Below, piece by piece: positions 16,802 through 24,002 of a stretch of DNA of 35,229 nt. The stretch spans positions 1 through 35,229 of the forward strand of contig PMLK01000085.1 in the NCBI GenBank assembly GCA_003158875.1, read 5' to 3'. The stretch's first letter is position 1. The number at the start of each line of letters is the position of its first letter. Made by a program: the position numbers and the translations under genes. The notes under the pieces are model-generated. The model searched no databases. It was not told the DNA's origin and saw only the letters and a list, made by a program, of their open reading frames with translations. Source of the DNA: Chloroflexota bacterium (GTDB lineage: Bacteria > Chloroflexota > Limnocylindria > Limnocylindrales > CSP1-4).

Positions 16802-18807
16802 CAGTCTCGACCTCCTGTGATCGACGAGGCGCTCGTCGGTTGGACCGGCGTCGACCGGCCGCTTGCCGGCTGCGCGCCTGCTATGGGAACCGCGGTGCGG
16901 TCGGCCGGACCGCGCCCGGCCTGGACGTGTACTTCCTCGCAGCGATACACGGCATCGCAACGGAAGCAGCGAGACGCTTCGGCTGTCGCCGCGGCCGGCT
17001 CGAGACTCGGCTGCGTGGCCGCGAACGAACCCGGCTTGTAGGCCGGCAGGGCCATCCCGATTCGCGGCCGCGTGGCGAGGTCCAAGGTGAGGACGGGCTC
17101 GGGAGCCTTCGGAACGCGAACGGTGGCCATGATCTCCGCCTCACCGTCGCGGCTGCCCGATAGATACTCGTGGATCGAACCGGCGGCGCGACGCCCCGCT
17201 CCGACGGCGTGGATGATCGTCTTGGCGCCCGACACGACGTCGCCGCCGGCGAAGACGCCCTTACGGCCGGTGGCTTGACCCGCATCCGCCACGATGCCCG
17301 AGAAGCCACTCGTCTCGATGCCGGCACCGGCGGGCAGTATGGATGGGTCCGGCTCCTCGCCGACCGCGACCAGGATCGTGGCCGCGTCTATCGCCCGATC
17401 GGTGCCCGGGATGGTTTCGTAGACCGCCCGACCACCTTCGAAACGGCCGGTGGGCCGCTGGCTCAGGTAAGTGACGGACGTCGCACCGCGGGCAGTGCCC
17501 TTGACCTCCGTCACGGCCGCTTCGAACAGGATGCTGACGCCTTCGTGCTCGGCCGCCTCCACCTCCTCAGACTGGGCCGGCATTTCGGAGCGGCCGCGAC
17601 GGTACAGGACCGTGACCGACGAAGCGCCCGACCGGAGCGCGGAGCGGGCCGCGTCCATCGCGGTGCTGCCCCCGCCGACTACCACGACCGCTCCCCGGAT
17701 GGCCGGCTTCTCGCCGAGATTGACCTGCTTGAGGAAGAGAGTGGCCGGGATGACACCGGGCAGATCGTCGCCGGGGACCCCGAGCTTGCGGCTCCGAGAA
17801 GCGCCCGTCGCCAGGAATACGGCGTCGTACCTGGCCTCCAGGTCCACGAGCGTGAAGTCGCGGCCCATTGCGCTATCGAGCTTCAACTCCACGCCCAGAC
17901 CGACGATCCGGTCAATCTCGGCACGTAGAACCTCGCGCGGCAGCCGGTATTCGGGGATACCGATGGCCATCATGCCGCCCGGCACAGGCATCGCCTCGAA
18001 GACGGTGACTCCGTAGCCGAGGCGGATCAGGTAGTACGCCGCGGCCATACCGGCCGGTCCGCCGCCGACGATCGCGACGTTCTGCGGGCGCTTCACCTTG
18101 GGCGCCGGCACGGCCGGCAGCTTGCCCTGTTCGGCCGCAAATCTCTTCAGTCGACGGATAGCAATCGGCTCGTCGAGCGTCCCGCGCCGGCAGACCGACT
18201 CGCACGGCGCCGTGCAGATCCAGCCGCATACCGAAGGGAACGGATTGACCTCGGCCGCAACGGCGTATGCCTCGTCATAGCGACCCTGCCCTATCAAGCC
18301 GACGTAACGCCCGGCGTCCGTTCCAGCCGGGCAGGCTTCCTGGCAAGGGGAGATCGGATCCCGGCGCGCGTCCGTGATCATCGACCGCCAGACCTGCCAA
18401 TCCTGGGGACGTTCGGAGACATTCCACTGGAAGGCGGGGCCCCACGGCGAGACGCGAGCCAGCTTGAGTGATTCGGTCGTTACGTCGCTGAGGGGCTGCC
18501 ACGCCGGAGCGGGCTCGGCGGGTCGATTGATCGGGCCCTGGCGCGCGGCGAGCGGCGTCTGACCGGGCACGGTGTCCAGCAGAACCACGTGGGTCGGGCA
18601 CTCGCGAACGCAGATGCCGCAGCCGATGCACTCCCCGACCTGAACCGGGTACTCCATCATCCACTTGAAGGGAGTCCCGAAGACCCCCGCACCCTCAACC
18701 CCGGGCCGGTTAGGCCGGGTCATGTCGAGCGCTTGAACCGGGCAGACGTCCATGCAGACGCCGCAGTTCAGGCAGCCCTTGTCCTCGATCTGAATCCGGT
18801 AGCCCAT
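16801..18807 (-). CDS. Ferredoxin-GltD-like Fe-S/FAD/NAD(P) oxidoreductase, 668 residues
   Basis: A large electron-transfer flavoprotein. The N-terminus is a two-cluster ferredoxin with Cys12/15/18/22 and Cys60/63/66/70. It is followed by a glutamate-synthase-small-subunit-type (GltD) module: a Cys-rich N-domain (CQEACP, then CGWICTAPCESVC), the FAD Rossmann motif VGGGPAG in about residues 245-251, and the NAD(P) Rossmann motif VVVGGGSTAMDAA. The C-terminal CFRCDAVYRC is an additional cysteine group. A GAGG lies 6 bases before the ATG at 18807. Such proteins move electrons between NAD(P)H and ferredoxin or quinone partners. No glutamate synthase large subunit is near, so it is unlikely to be GltD proper. 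Its coupling to two homologous membrane proteins suggests a membrane-bound complex. Confidence 0.9.
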   Translation of the reverse strand: MGYRIQIEDKGCLNCGVCMDVCPVQALDMTRPNRPGVEGAGVFGTPFKWMMEYPVQVGECIGCGICVRECPTHVVLLDTVPGQTPLAARQGPINRPAEPAPAWQPLSDVTTESLKLARVSPWGPAFQWNVSERPQDWQVWRSMITDARRDPISPCQEACPAGTDAGRYVGLIGQGRYDEAYAVAAEVNPFPSVCGWICTAPCESVCRRGTLDEPIAIRRLKRFAAEQGKLPAVPAPKVKRPQNVAIVGGGPAGMAAAYYLIRLGYGVTVFEAMPVPGGMMAIGIPEYRLPREVLRAEIDRIVGLGVELKLDSAMGRDFTLVDLEARYDAVFLATGASRSRKLGVPGDDLPGVIPATLFLKQVNLGEKPAIRGAVVVVGGGSTAMDAARSALRSGASSVTVLYRRGRSEMPAQSEEVEAAEHEGVSILFEAAVTEVKGTARGATSVTYLSQRPTGRFEGGRAVYETIPGTDRAIDAATILVAVGEEPDPSILPAGAGIETSGFSGIVADAGQATGRKGVFAGGDVVSGAKTIIHAVGAGRRAAGSIHEYLSGSRDGEAEIMATVRVPKAPEPVLTLDLATRPRIGMALPAYKPGSFAATQPSLEPAAATAEASRCFRCDAVYRCEEVHVQAGRGPADRTAVPIAGAQPASGRSTPVQPTSASSITGGRD

Positions 18808-18875
18808 GGGACGCCTCGGCGGTGCGGATTTGCTCGACCAAGACTGTCCGGTACGTAGCCCGCGGGCATCTGCCA

Positions 18876-18910
18876 GAAGAAAGCAATTGGCCTACCCCAC
18901 AGGGTGGGCC
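18876..18910 (-). terminator. Possible terminator between the two-component operon and the redox operon
   Basis: On the minus strand CCCAC pairs with GTGGG around a three-base loop, with GGCC boxes flanking, followed by TTGCTTTCTTCT. It lies just past the response-regulator stop at 18926 and before the oxidoreductase start at 18807. The stem is short. Confidence 0.4.
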
Positions 18911-18925
18911 GGGGCGCCGACTTCG

Positions 18926-19621
18926 CTAGCGACGCCGCAGAGGAACCTCGCGCTGCCAGCGCTCCTGGGCAGTGGAGGTGCGCGGTAGATCCGGGACCAG
19001 TCCCTCGCGAACAGCTCGAGCGGCCAGCTCGGCCCGGTTCTGGGCATGCAGCTTCTCGACGATGTTCTTCAAGTGGAACTTGACGGTGTTCTCGCTGATG
19101 CCCAGCTCCGCCGCAATCTCGCGGTTGCGTTGTCCGAGCGTCACGAGCTTGAGGACCTCCAGCTCGCGTTCGGTCAAGTGCCCGGTATCCTGGCGGGCGC
19201 CGCCCGGCGCTCTGAGGAACTCGTCGATGATGCGCGCCGCCGTGGCCGGCGTGATCGCCGGTTCGCCGCGAGCAACGCCCTCGAGCATCGACCGGAGCTG
19301 CGGCGCTTCGAGGTTCTTGAGAAGGTAGCCCTGAGCGCCGGCCTTGATGGCTCGGAACAGGTCGGCCTCGTCTTCGCTCACCGTTAGCATGACGATGGCT
19401 ACTTCTGGATGGCGCTCCTTGATGCGAGCGGTCGCTTCCAGACCGGAGACGTTCGGCATCCGGACGTCCATCAGGACGACGTCGGGCGAGGTCTCATCGA
19501 CCAACTGAATGGCATCGGCGCCATCGGAAGCCTGACCCACGACCTCATGTCCCCAGGCCAGAAGGAGCGAGGCCACGCCGTCGCGGAATAGGGCGTGGTC
19601 GTCGACGAGTACGGTTCTCAT
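18926..19621 (-). CDS. NarL/LuxR-family response regulator
   Basis: A 231-residue transcriptional regulator. The receiver domain (about 1-120) has the acidic pair Asp7/Asp8, phospho-acceptor Asp52 in LMDVRMP, Thr80 and Lys102. The C-terminal LuxR-type helix-turn-helix (about 150-210) includes LTERELEVLKLVTLGQRNREIAAELGIS with the typical NTVKFHLKNI recognition region. The ATG at 19621 overlaps the sensor kinase stop by four bases (ATGA), so the pair is translationally coupled. Upon phosphorylation it should dimerise and bind promoter DNA. The target is not visible. The redox operon directly downstream is a candidate, as the two sets of genes are separated by only 118 bases. Confidence 0.95.
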   Translation of the reverse strand: MRTVLVDDHALFRDGVASLLLAWGHEVVGQASDGADAIQLVDETSPDVVLMDVRMPNVSGLEATARIKERHPEVAIVMLTVSEDEADLFRAIKAGAQGYLLKNLEAPQLRSMLEGVARGEPAITPATAARIIDEFLRAPGGARQDTGHLTERELEVLKLVTLGQRNREIAAELGISENTVKFHLKNIVEKLHAQNRAELAARAVREGLVPDLPRTSTAQERWQREVPLRRR

Positions 19622-21054
19622 GATTTGTAGTCTGCCTCCGAAACGCCGGCAGCGGGCGATCGGACCGCCTGACGCTGCCCTGTTGGATAGTGGATCTCAC
19701 CTGGTGAAGCGACGCGTTCGGGCAGAAGACCCGAGGAGCCGCCACCTACTGGAATTCGTAGTTCGACTCTGGTTCCGGAGCCGGGCTGGCTCTCCCAGGC
19801 GATGCTTCCGCCGGCCGATTCGGCCCGCTCCCGCATCCCGGCCAGACCGAAGTGCGGCCATCGTTCCGGACCTATGGTCAACAGCTCAGCCTCGAACCCA
19901 ACGCCGTCGTCTTCCACGCGGAGCACCAGGTCGTCGCCCTGGAGCGAAAGTTCCAGGCAGACTCTATGGGCGCGGGCGTGCTTTCGGACGTTGGTCAGCG
20001 CCTCACGGGCGATGCTGAATACCTCGGCTTGCGATGCCGCCGACAACTGCGCCGCGCCTGCCTCGGGGCTGGCATGGAATTGGACCGCCAGCTTGGACGA
20101 CTCCGCATACAGGGCCGCGTATTCCTCCAGGGCCGCGGTGACGCCACGGTCCGGCGGAATCGGTGTCGAAAGGCTGAGAATCGCCTCGCGTACGTCCACG
20201 TAGACCGATCGGGCCGCGGCCGCCATCTCTCCCAGCTGCACTCGAGCCTCGGCCACTCGGCCGTCGGCCAGCATCTCGTCGGTGGCCTGGGACTTGGTGT
20301 TTACGTAGCCGAGCACCTGAGCGAGGCCGTCGTGCATCTCGCGGGCTATGCGTTCGCGCTCGCCCTGCACGGCGACGATCTTGAGCTGGCGCTGCAGCCG
20401 CGCCGCTTCGAGCGCCAGGCCAGCCTGGGTCGCAAGAGCTGCCAGCGTCTCAGTCTCCGCCCTCCCGAAGCGGCGGTGAAGGGCTCGCGGAACGGCAACG
20501 CCCAGCATCCCGACACGCTTGTCGCCGAGACCGACCGGCGTGACGAGTCGGATCTCATACCCGGCTCGGAGGAAACAGCCGAGATCGTCCTCGGCGGGTG
20601 CCATGACGCCCCCGGCAGCGGGCTCGTCGCCTAGCAGGACTCCAGGGGCCGCCCGCGCCGCACGGAGGCTCAACTCGCCCGCCGGGCCGTCCAGGGCCAG
20701 AAGTGCCGCGTCGGCCCGCAGAAGCGAGCGGGCATGGTCGACGATGACGGCGATCGTCTGATCCGGATCGGCCTGACCGGCAACCGCCAGGCTGGTGTCG
20801 TAGAGAGCGCGAAGGACGTCGTTGCGCGACTCGAGAACGTCGTTCCTCTCACGCAAGTCGCGGGTCAGGCGGTCGATCTGGCGAAAGGCGAGCCAGGCTC
20901 CAATAGCGGCGACGGCGCCGACTACTGCGACCAGGAATAGGGTATGGAACGGGAACGGCAACAAGGCATCGAAGGCCGTATCGCTGAGGGCTTCGAGGGT
21001 GCCGACGAGCAGCACCGCGGCGGCGACTGCAAGCCAACGGCGGCTGCGGTACAT
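19618..21054 (-). CDS. Membrane sensor histidine kinase, NarL-system type (HisKA_3) with GAF-like domain
   Basis: A 478-residue sensor kinase. Two N-terminal hydrophobic helices (about 7-25 and 33-57) anchor it, with almost no periplasmic loop. A coiled-coil linker rich in RNDVLESRNDVLRAL leads into a GAF-like domain (about 85-225). The dimerisation domain carries the phospho-accepting histidine in EMHDGLAQVLG, and the HATPase domain shows EALTNVRKHA, EDDGVGF and GLAGMRERAES. A GGAG is 6 bases before the ATG at 21054; an in-frame upstream extension has no membrane or domain character. The lack of an external loop suggests it senses something in the membrane or cytoplasm, for instance redox state through the GAF domain. 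The ligand is not identifiable. Confidence 0.93.
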   Translation of the reverse strand: MYRSRRWLAVAAAVLLVGTLEALSDTAFDALLPFPFHTLFLVAVVGAVAAIGAWLAFRQIDRLTRDLRERNDVLESRNDVLRALYDTSLAVAGQADPDQTIAVIVDHARSLLRADAALLALDGPAGELSLRAARAAPGVLLGDEPAAGGVMAPAEDDLGCFLRAGYEIRLVTPVGLGDKRVGMLGVAVPRALHRRFGRAETETLAALATQAGLALEAARLQRQLKIVAVQGERERIAREMHDGLAQVLGYVNTKSQATDEMLADGRVAEARVQLGEMAAAARSVYVDVREAILSLSTPIPPDRGVTAALEEYAALYAESSKLAVQFHASPEAGAAQLSAASQAEVFSIAREALTNVRKHARAHRVCLELSLQGDDLVLRVEDDGVGFEAELLTIGPERWPHFGLAGMRERAESAGGSIAWESQPGSGTRVELRIPVGGGSSGLLPERVASPGEIHYPTGQRQAVRSPAAGVSEADYKS

Positions 21055-21207
21055 GGCTGTCTCCAGGCGCTGAGGGCCTCGGGCGGCTCGTGCCGGGTCC
21101 GAGATTTGCCCACCCGTTCGGGCGGCACTATGCGCCGAACGGCGACAGATTCGAGCGGATCGGCCTGGCTGTCCTGCGGAGTGGCACGACCGGGGGGCCC
21201 GGATTAT

Positions 21208-21246
21208 GTCGTAGCGACCGATCACATCCGTTGACTGGCCGATCAC
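21208..21246 (+). repeat. Short direct repeats and small palindrome in the MarR promoter
   Basis: CCGATCAC occurs at 21218-21225 and 21239-21246, 21 bases apart, which is two helical turns, on either side of the -35 box. The small palindrome GTCG-TAG-CGAC at 21208-21218 is nearly repeated as GTCG-TGG-CGAC exactly 50 bases later at 21258-21268. These look like protein-binding sites. Confidence 0.45.
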
Positions 21247-21259
21247 CTCAGGAGATAGT
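21231..21259 (+). promoter_or_regulatory. Candidate promoter of the MarR-zinc ribbon operon
   Basis: TTGACT, a 17-base spacer and GATAGT (four of six). The predicted transcription start falls at about 21266, only a few bases before the ATG at 21269, so the message may be almost leaderless. Confidence 0.5.
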
Positions 21260-21281
21260 CGTGGCGACATGTTCGCCACGA
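21259..21281. promoter_or_regulatory. Perfect palindromic operator centred on the marR start codon
   Basis: Arms TCGTGGCGA and TCGCCACGA are exact reverse complements, separated by CATGT, which contains the start codon. The site begins at the last base of the predicted -10 box. Length and symmetry match MarR-family operators, and its position predicts autorepression. In RNA the same bases would form a hairpin over the start codon. Confidence 0.6.
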
Positions 21282-21844
21282 GCCGATCCGCACCTGAACC
21301 CGCGCCCGAGTCGTCCGACTCAGGCGACACGGCTGAACTCGAGGTAACCGCCCAGGCGGCCGCCCAGCGCGTCGTCCGGCTGTTCCCCGAGGTATACCGT
21401 CGCTATCACTGGGCCAATCGGGTTCAGGGAGCCGATCTGCCGGTTAGCCGCCGCGCTCTGGAAGTGCTGCAGCACCTCTCGATGAGCGGCCCGCTGACCG
21501 TTGGCGAACAAGCCGAGCATCTGGGGCTGAGACGCAACTCCGTGTCGGAGTTGCTGCAAAGGCTCGAGGCCAAGGGGCTCGTCGACAGGATCCGCGATGA
21601 GCGCGATGAGCGCCGCGTGCTGGTCTGGCTGACAGATGCGGGACGCGACGTCGTCTCCAGGGTCGGTCAGGTGCTGGCGCCGGATCTCATAGCCCAGGTC
21701 ATGGAACAACTTTCCCCGGAGGAGCGAGCGGTCGTCATCCGCGGTGTCGAACTGCTTGCCACCACCGACCCCAGCGGGTCGCGCGCTGCCGCTTCTGCGG
21801 CCACCGATCCACCTCAACGACAATCTGTAAGGAGCGGAACGTGA
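21269..21844 (+). CDS. MarR-family transcriptional regulator
   Basis: A 191-residue DNA-binding regulator. The winged-helix core spans about residues 60-130: LEVLQHLSMSGPLTVGEQAEHLGL, the recognition helix RRNSVSELLQRLEAKGLV, and the wing RIRDERDERRVLVWLTDAGR. Helices on both sides should form the dimer interface. The first 25 and last 30 residues are polar and probably disordered. The ligand is unknown; MarR proteins often respond to phenolics or oxidation, but this product contains no cysteine, which argues against a thiol-switch mechanism. The start codon lies within a 23-base palindrome. The downstream zinc-ribbon gene overlaps its stop by four bases (GTGA), so the two are coupled. It is divergent from the sensor kinase gene. 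Confidence 0.92.
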   Translation: MFATSRSAPEPAPESSDSGDTAELEVTAQAAAQRVVRLFPEVYRRYHWANRVQGADLPVSRRALEVLQHLSMSGPLTVGEQAEHLGLRRNSVSELLQRLEAKGLVDRIRDERDERRVLVWLTDAGRDVVSRVGQVLAPDLIAQVMEQLSPEERAVVIRGVELLATTDPSGSRAAASAATDPPQRQSVRSGT

Positions 21845-22092
21845 CCGTCTCGATTAGCTGCGATTCCTGCGGCATGCCTCTCGCCGGGGCCGAAGACCAC
21901 GCCCTGGCCGACACGTCTATCCCGTATTGCATCCATTGCGCCCCGGAAGGCCACCTCCAGAACGCGGCCGAGACTCTGGAGAGATTCACTCAATGGACCA
22001 TGCGTCAGGAAGGACTCGACTACGGCGTGGCCAGGGAAAGGGCGCGTGCCTACCTGAAGCTCATGCCGGCCTGGAAGGATGCCAACCTGTAG
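21841..22092 (+). CDS. Zinc-ribbon domain protein, 83 residues
   Basis: A small protein resembling the putative zinc-ribbon family Zn_ribbon_2. Cys7 and Cys10 in CDSCGMPL and the pair in YCIHC (about residues 30-33) should bind one zinc ion. The C-terminal half is helical (ETLERFTQWTMRQEGL, then RARAYLKLMPAWK). The GTG start at 21841 has an AAGGAG 6 bases upstream and overlaps the marR stop by four bases. Family members often accompany transcription regulators, and the tight coupling to marR suggests a shared role, perhaps as cofactor or part of the response. A direct function is not known. Confidence 0.85.
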   Translation: MTVSISCDSCGMPLAGAEDHALADTSIPYCIHCAPEGHLQNAAETLERFTQWTMRQEGLDYGVARERARAYLKLMPAWKDANL

Positions 22093-22115
22093 CCGGGAGA
22101 GGGCCAGCAAGGCGG

Positions 22116-22140
22116 GCCGCCGGCGAGTTCCGGCGGCTTC
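22116..22140 (+). terminator. Hairpin after the MarR-zinc ribbon operon
   Basis: Perfect 8-bp GC stem (GCCGCCGG and CCGGCGGC) with a six-base loop, 24 bases after the zinc-ribbon stop, followed by TTCGTCGTT, which is only moderately T-rich. It is a likely transcript end. Confidence 0.5.
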
Positions 22141-22302
22141 GTCGTTCCCGTTGGTCGTTACTCGCGTCGTCCCCGCGGCCGAGCCGGGAATCGTTCTGTG
22201 GATTGACCCCGCCGTCGGCGGCGCCCCGTATGATCGAACCCGCGGTTTCCCGGCGCGCCCATAGAAAGGGTCGCCCTCGTAGTCGCATACAGGAGCCATC
22301 GC

Positions 22303-22590
22303 ATGCCGCATATGGATCTCGTCGGCTGGATCGTGGTCGGGTTCTTCGCCGGAGCTCTCTCCGGTGCAGTCGTCGAGAGAGGCCCGCACGGCTGCCTGGC
22401 AAATACCGTCGTCGGCGTTCTGGGCGGATTACTGGGCGGCTGGTTCGCGACTGAAGAGATGCACATGGACAGCACCAGAGGCTTCCTCGGAGCCCTCCTG
22501 GTGTCGTTCCTGGGCGCCGTCGTAATCCGCCTCGTTCTCGACGCGCTGGAAGGCCGGGACCGTCGCAACCATCGCGGCGACCACCACTGA
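22303..22590 (+). CDS. GlsB/YeaQ/YmgE-family membrane protein
   Basis: A 95-residue protein of the transglycosylase-associated (Transgly_assoc) family. It has three short glycine-rich hydrophobic helices (about 6-25, 32-50, 58-82), including the typical GWIVVGFFAGALSG and NTVVGVLGGLLGGWF repeats, and a charged His/Arg/Asp tail. Family members are small stress-induced inner-membrane proteins whose mechanism is not known. An AGGAG is 7 bases before the ATG at 22303. A TATGAT at 22229-22234 could be a -10 box, with a TTGACC upstream at a poor spacing of 20 bases. It stands alone between the zinc-ribbon gene and citrate synthase. Confidence 0.9.
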   Translation: MPHMDLVGWIVVGFFAGALSGAVVERGPHGCLANTVVGVLGGLLGGWFATEEMHMDSTRGFLGALLVSFLGAVVIRLVLDALEGRDRRNHRGDHH

Positions 22591-22591
22591 T

Positions 22592-22618
22592 CGCCCGGCG
22601 CTCCTACCCCATCGGGCG
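22592..22618 (+). terminator. Weak terminator-like hairpin after the GlsB-family gene
   Basis: CGCCCG pairs with CGGGCG across a 15-base loop, immediately after the stop codon, followed by a short AATTT. Weak. Confidence 0.25.
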
Positions 22619-22751
22619 GGACAATTTCGCCACAGCCCGCGCCTGTATCCCCGATCGCGGTAGCATCTAGTCAAAGGCTCGGCGACCCCGGGGCAAGCTG
22701 CCACTCCGGACCCTGGACTGCCGTTCTCTTACGGCCCCAAGGAGGGCGACC

Positions 22752-23936
22752 ATGACGACCAGCGATACCGATGCCGCCCGACCCGCGCCGGAAGCGAAGC
22801 CCCAAGCGGTAACGCCGGCAGAACGCAAGCCCGCAACCGAGCGCACGTATTCGCCAGGACTGACCGGCGTCATCGCCGCCGAGACCGCGCTGGGGTTCGT
22901 GGATGGCGAGAAGGGCCAGCTGCTGTACCGCGGTTACCCGATCGGTCAACTCGTCGAGAAGGGCACATACGGCCAGGTCGCGGAACTCCTATGGACCGGT
23001 GAGTGGCGCAAGTCGGCCCGACTCGTGCCCGCGGTAATCCCGGAAGCAGTGCTGTGCGCCATGCGCGAACTGCCGGACCATACCCATCCAATGGACGCGC
23101 TCCGAACCGCAGTGTCCGTCTGGGGTGCGTGGCGCCGGCCGCACTGGCCGCCGACGGTGGATCAGGCTCGGGAACTGACGGCATTCGCACCGTCGGCCCT
23201 GGCCGCCTTCCACCGTATGCGCCAGGGGCTCGAGCCCGTCCAGCCCAATCCCAAGCTCACTCTGGCAGGGGGCTTTCTGCAACAGCTCACCGGCAAAGAC
23301 CCCGACCCGGCCGCCGCTCGCGCCCTCGACGCCTACTTCGTGGTCGGCGCCGAACACGGCCTCAATGCCTCCACGTTCACCTGCCGGGTCATCATCTCCA
23401 CCCGCTCGGACCTGGCGAGCGCAGTTTGCGGCGCGATCGGCGCCCTCAAGGGCCCGCTCCACGGCGGAGCTCCGGCGGAAGTCGTCAGCCAGCTGCACGA
23501 GATCGGCTCGCCGGAACGCGCCGAGAAGTGGGTTCGGGAAGCCATCGCCCGCGGCGACAAGATCATGGGTTTCGGCCATCGCGTCTATCGAGCCTACGAC
23601 CCGCGCGCGGCTGCGCTGCGCAAGGTTGCGGAGGGGATGTCCAGCATGGCCGACTGGCTCGATACCGCCGTCAAGGTCGAAGACGTCGTCCTGCGCATCT
23701 TCGGCGAGCTCAAGCCCGATCACGTCATCAAGACCAACGTCGAATACTACGCGGCCGCGGTCCTGCAGGGCGTCGGCCTGCCGCCCGATCTCTTCCCGCC
23801 GACTTTCGCCCTCGCCCGTATGGCCGGCTGGAGCGCCCACGCCATCGAACAGGCCTCGGCCGACAAGTTGATCCGGCCGGATGCCCGATACGTCGGGCCG
23901 CCTGAGATGGACGTGCCGTCCTTCGGCTCGCGTTAG
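22752..23936 (+). CDS. gltA: Citrate synthase (or 2-methylcitrate synthase-like)
   Basis: Condenses acetyl-CoA with oxaloacetate. The 394-residue product is of the short, Gram-positive/archaeal-type class. Active-site landmarks are EHGLNAST (His202, citrate binding), GPLHGG (His237) and GFGHRVYRAYDPRA (His276). The third catalytic residue is normally Asp in NVD; here the motif reads NVEYY, with Glu331. The first 30 residues are Ala/Pro/Lys-rich and probably disordered. An AGGAGG is 6 bases before the ATG at 22752. It is a single gene, 66 bases upstream of a HAD phosphatase. The short class includes methylcitrate synthases and bifunctional enzymes, so propionyl-CoA use is possible. No prp or other TCA genes are adjacent. 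Confidence 0.9.
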   Translation: MTTSDTDAARPAPEAKPQAVTPAERKPATERTYSPGLTGVIAAETALGFVDGEKGQLLYRGYPIGQLVEKGTYGQVAELLWTGEWRKSARLVPAVIPEAVLCAMRELPDHTHPMDALRTAVSVWGAWRRPHWPPTVDQARELTAFAPSALAAFHRMRQGLEPVQPNPKLTLAGGFLQQLTGKDPDPAAARALDAYFVVGAEHGLNASTFTCRVIISTRSDLASAVCGAIGALKGPLHGGAPAEVVSQLHEIGSPERAEKWVREAIARGDKIMGFGHRVYRAYDPRAAALRKVAEGMSSMADWLDTAVKVEDVVLRIFGELKPDHVIKTNVEYYAAAVLQGVGLPPDLFPPTFALARMAGWSAHAIEQASADKLIRPDARYVGPPEMDVPSFGSR

Positions 23937-24002
23937 GCAGGCCCAAATCCGGGACATAGTCGGCCGAATCCGCGGCCACGGCGTGTCTGGCACCATTCAG
24001 CC

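Noticed and set aside
15485-17041. Plus-strand open frame of 518 codons across the membrane protein pair
   Set aside because: It is opposite genes with clear helices and ribosome binding sites; the product is His/Gln/Arg-rich and nonsensical.
16801-18807. Calling the oxidoreductase glutamate synthase small subunit (GltD)
   Set aside because: No GltB gene is adjacent and the protein has an extra two-cluster ferredoxin N-terminus and coupled membrane proteins; a different electron-transfer role is more likely.
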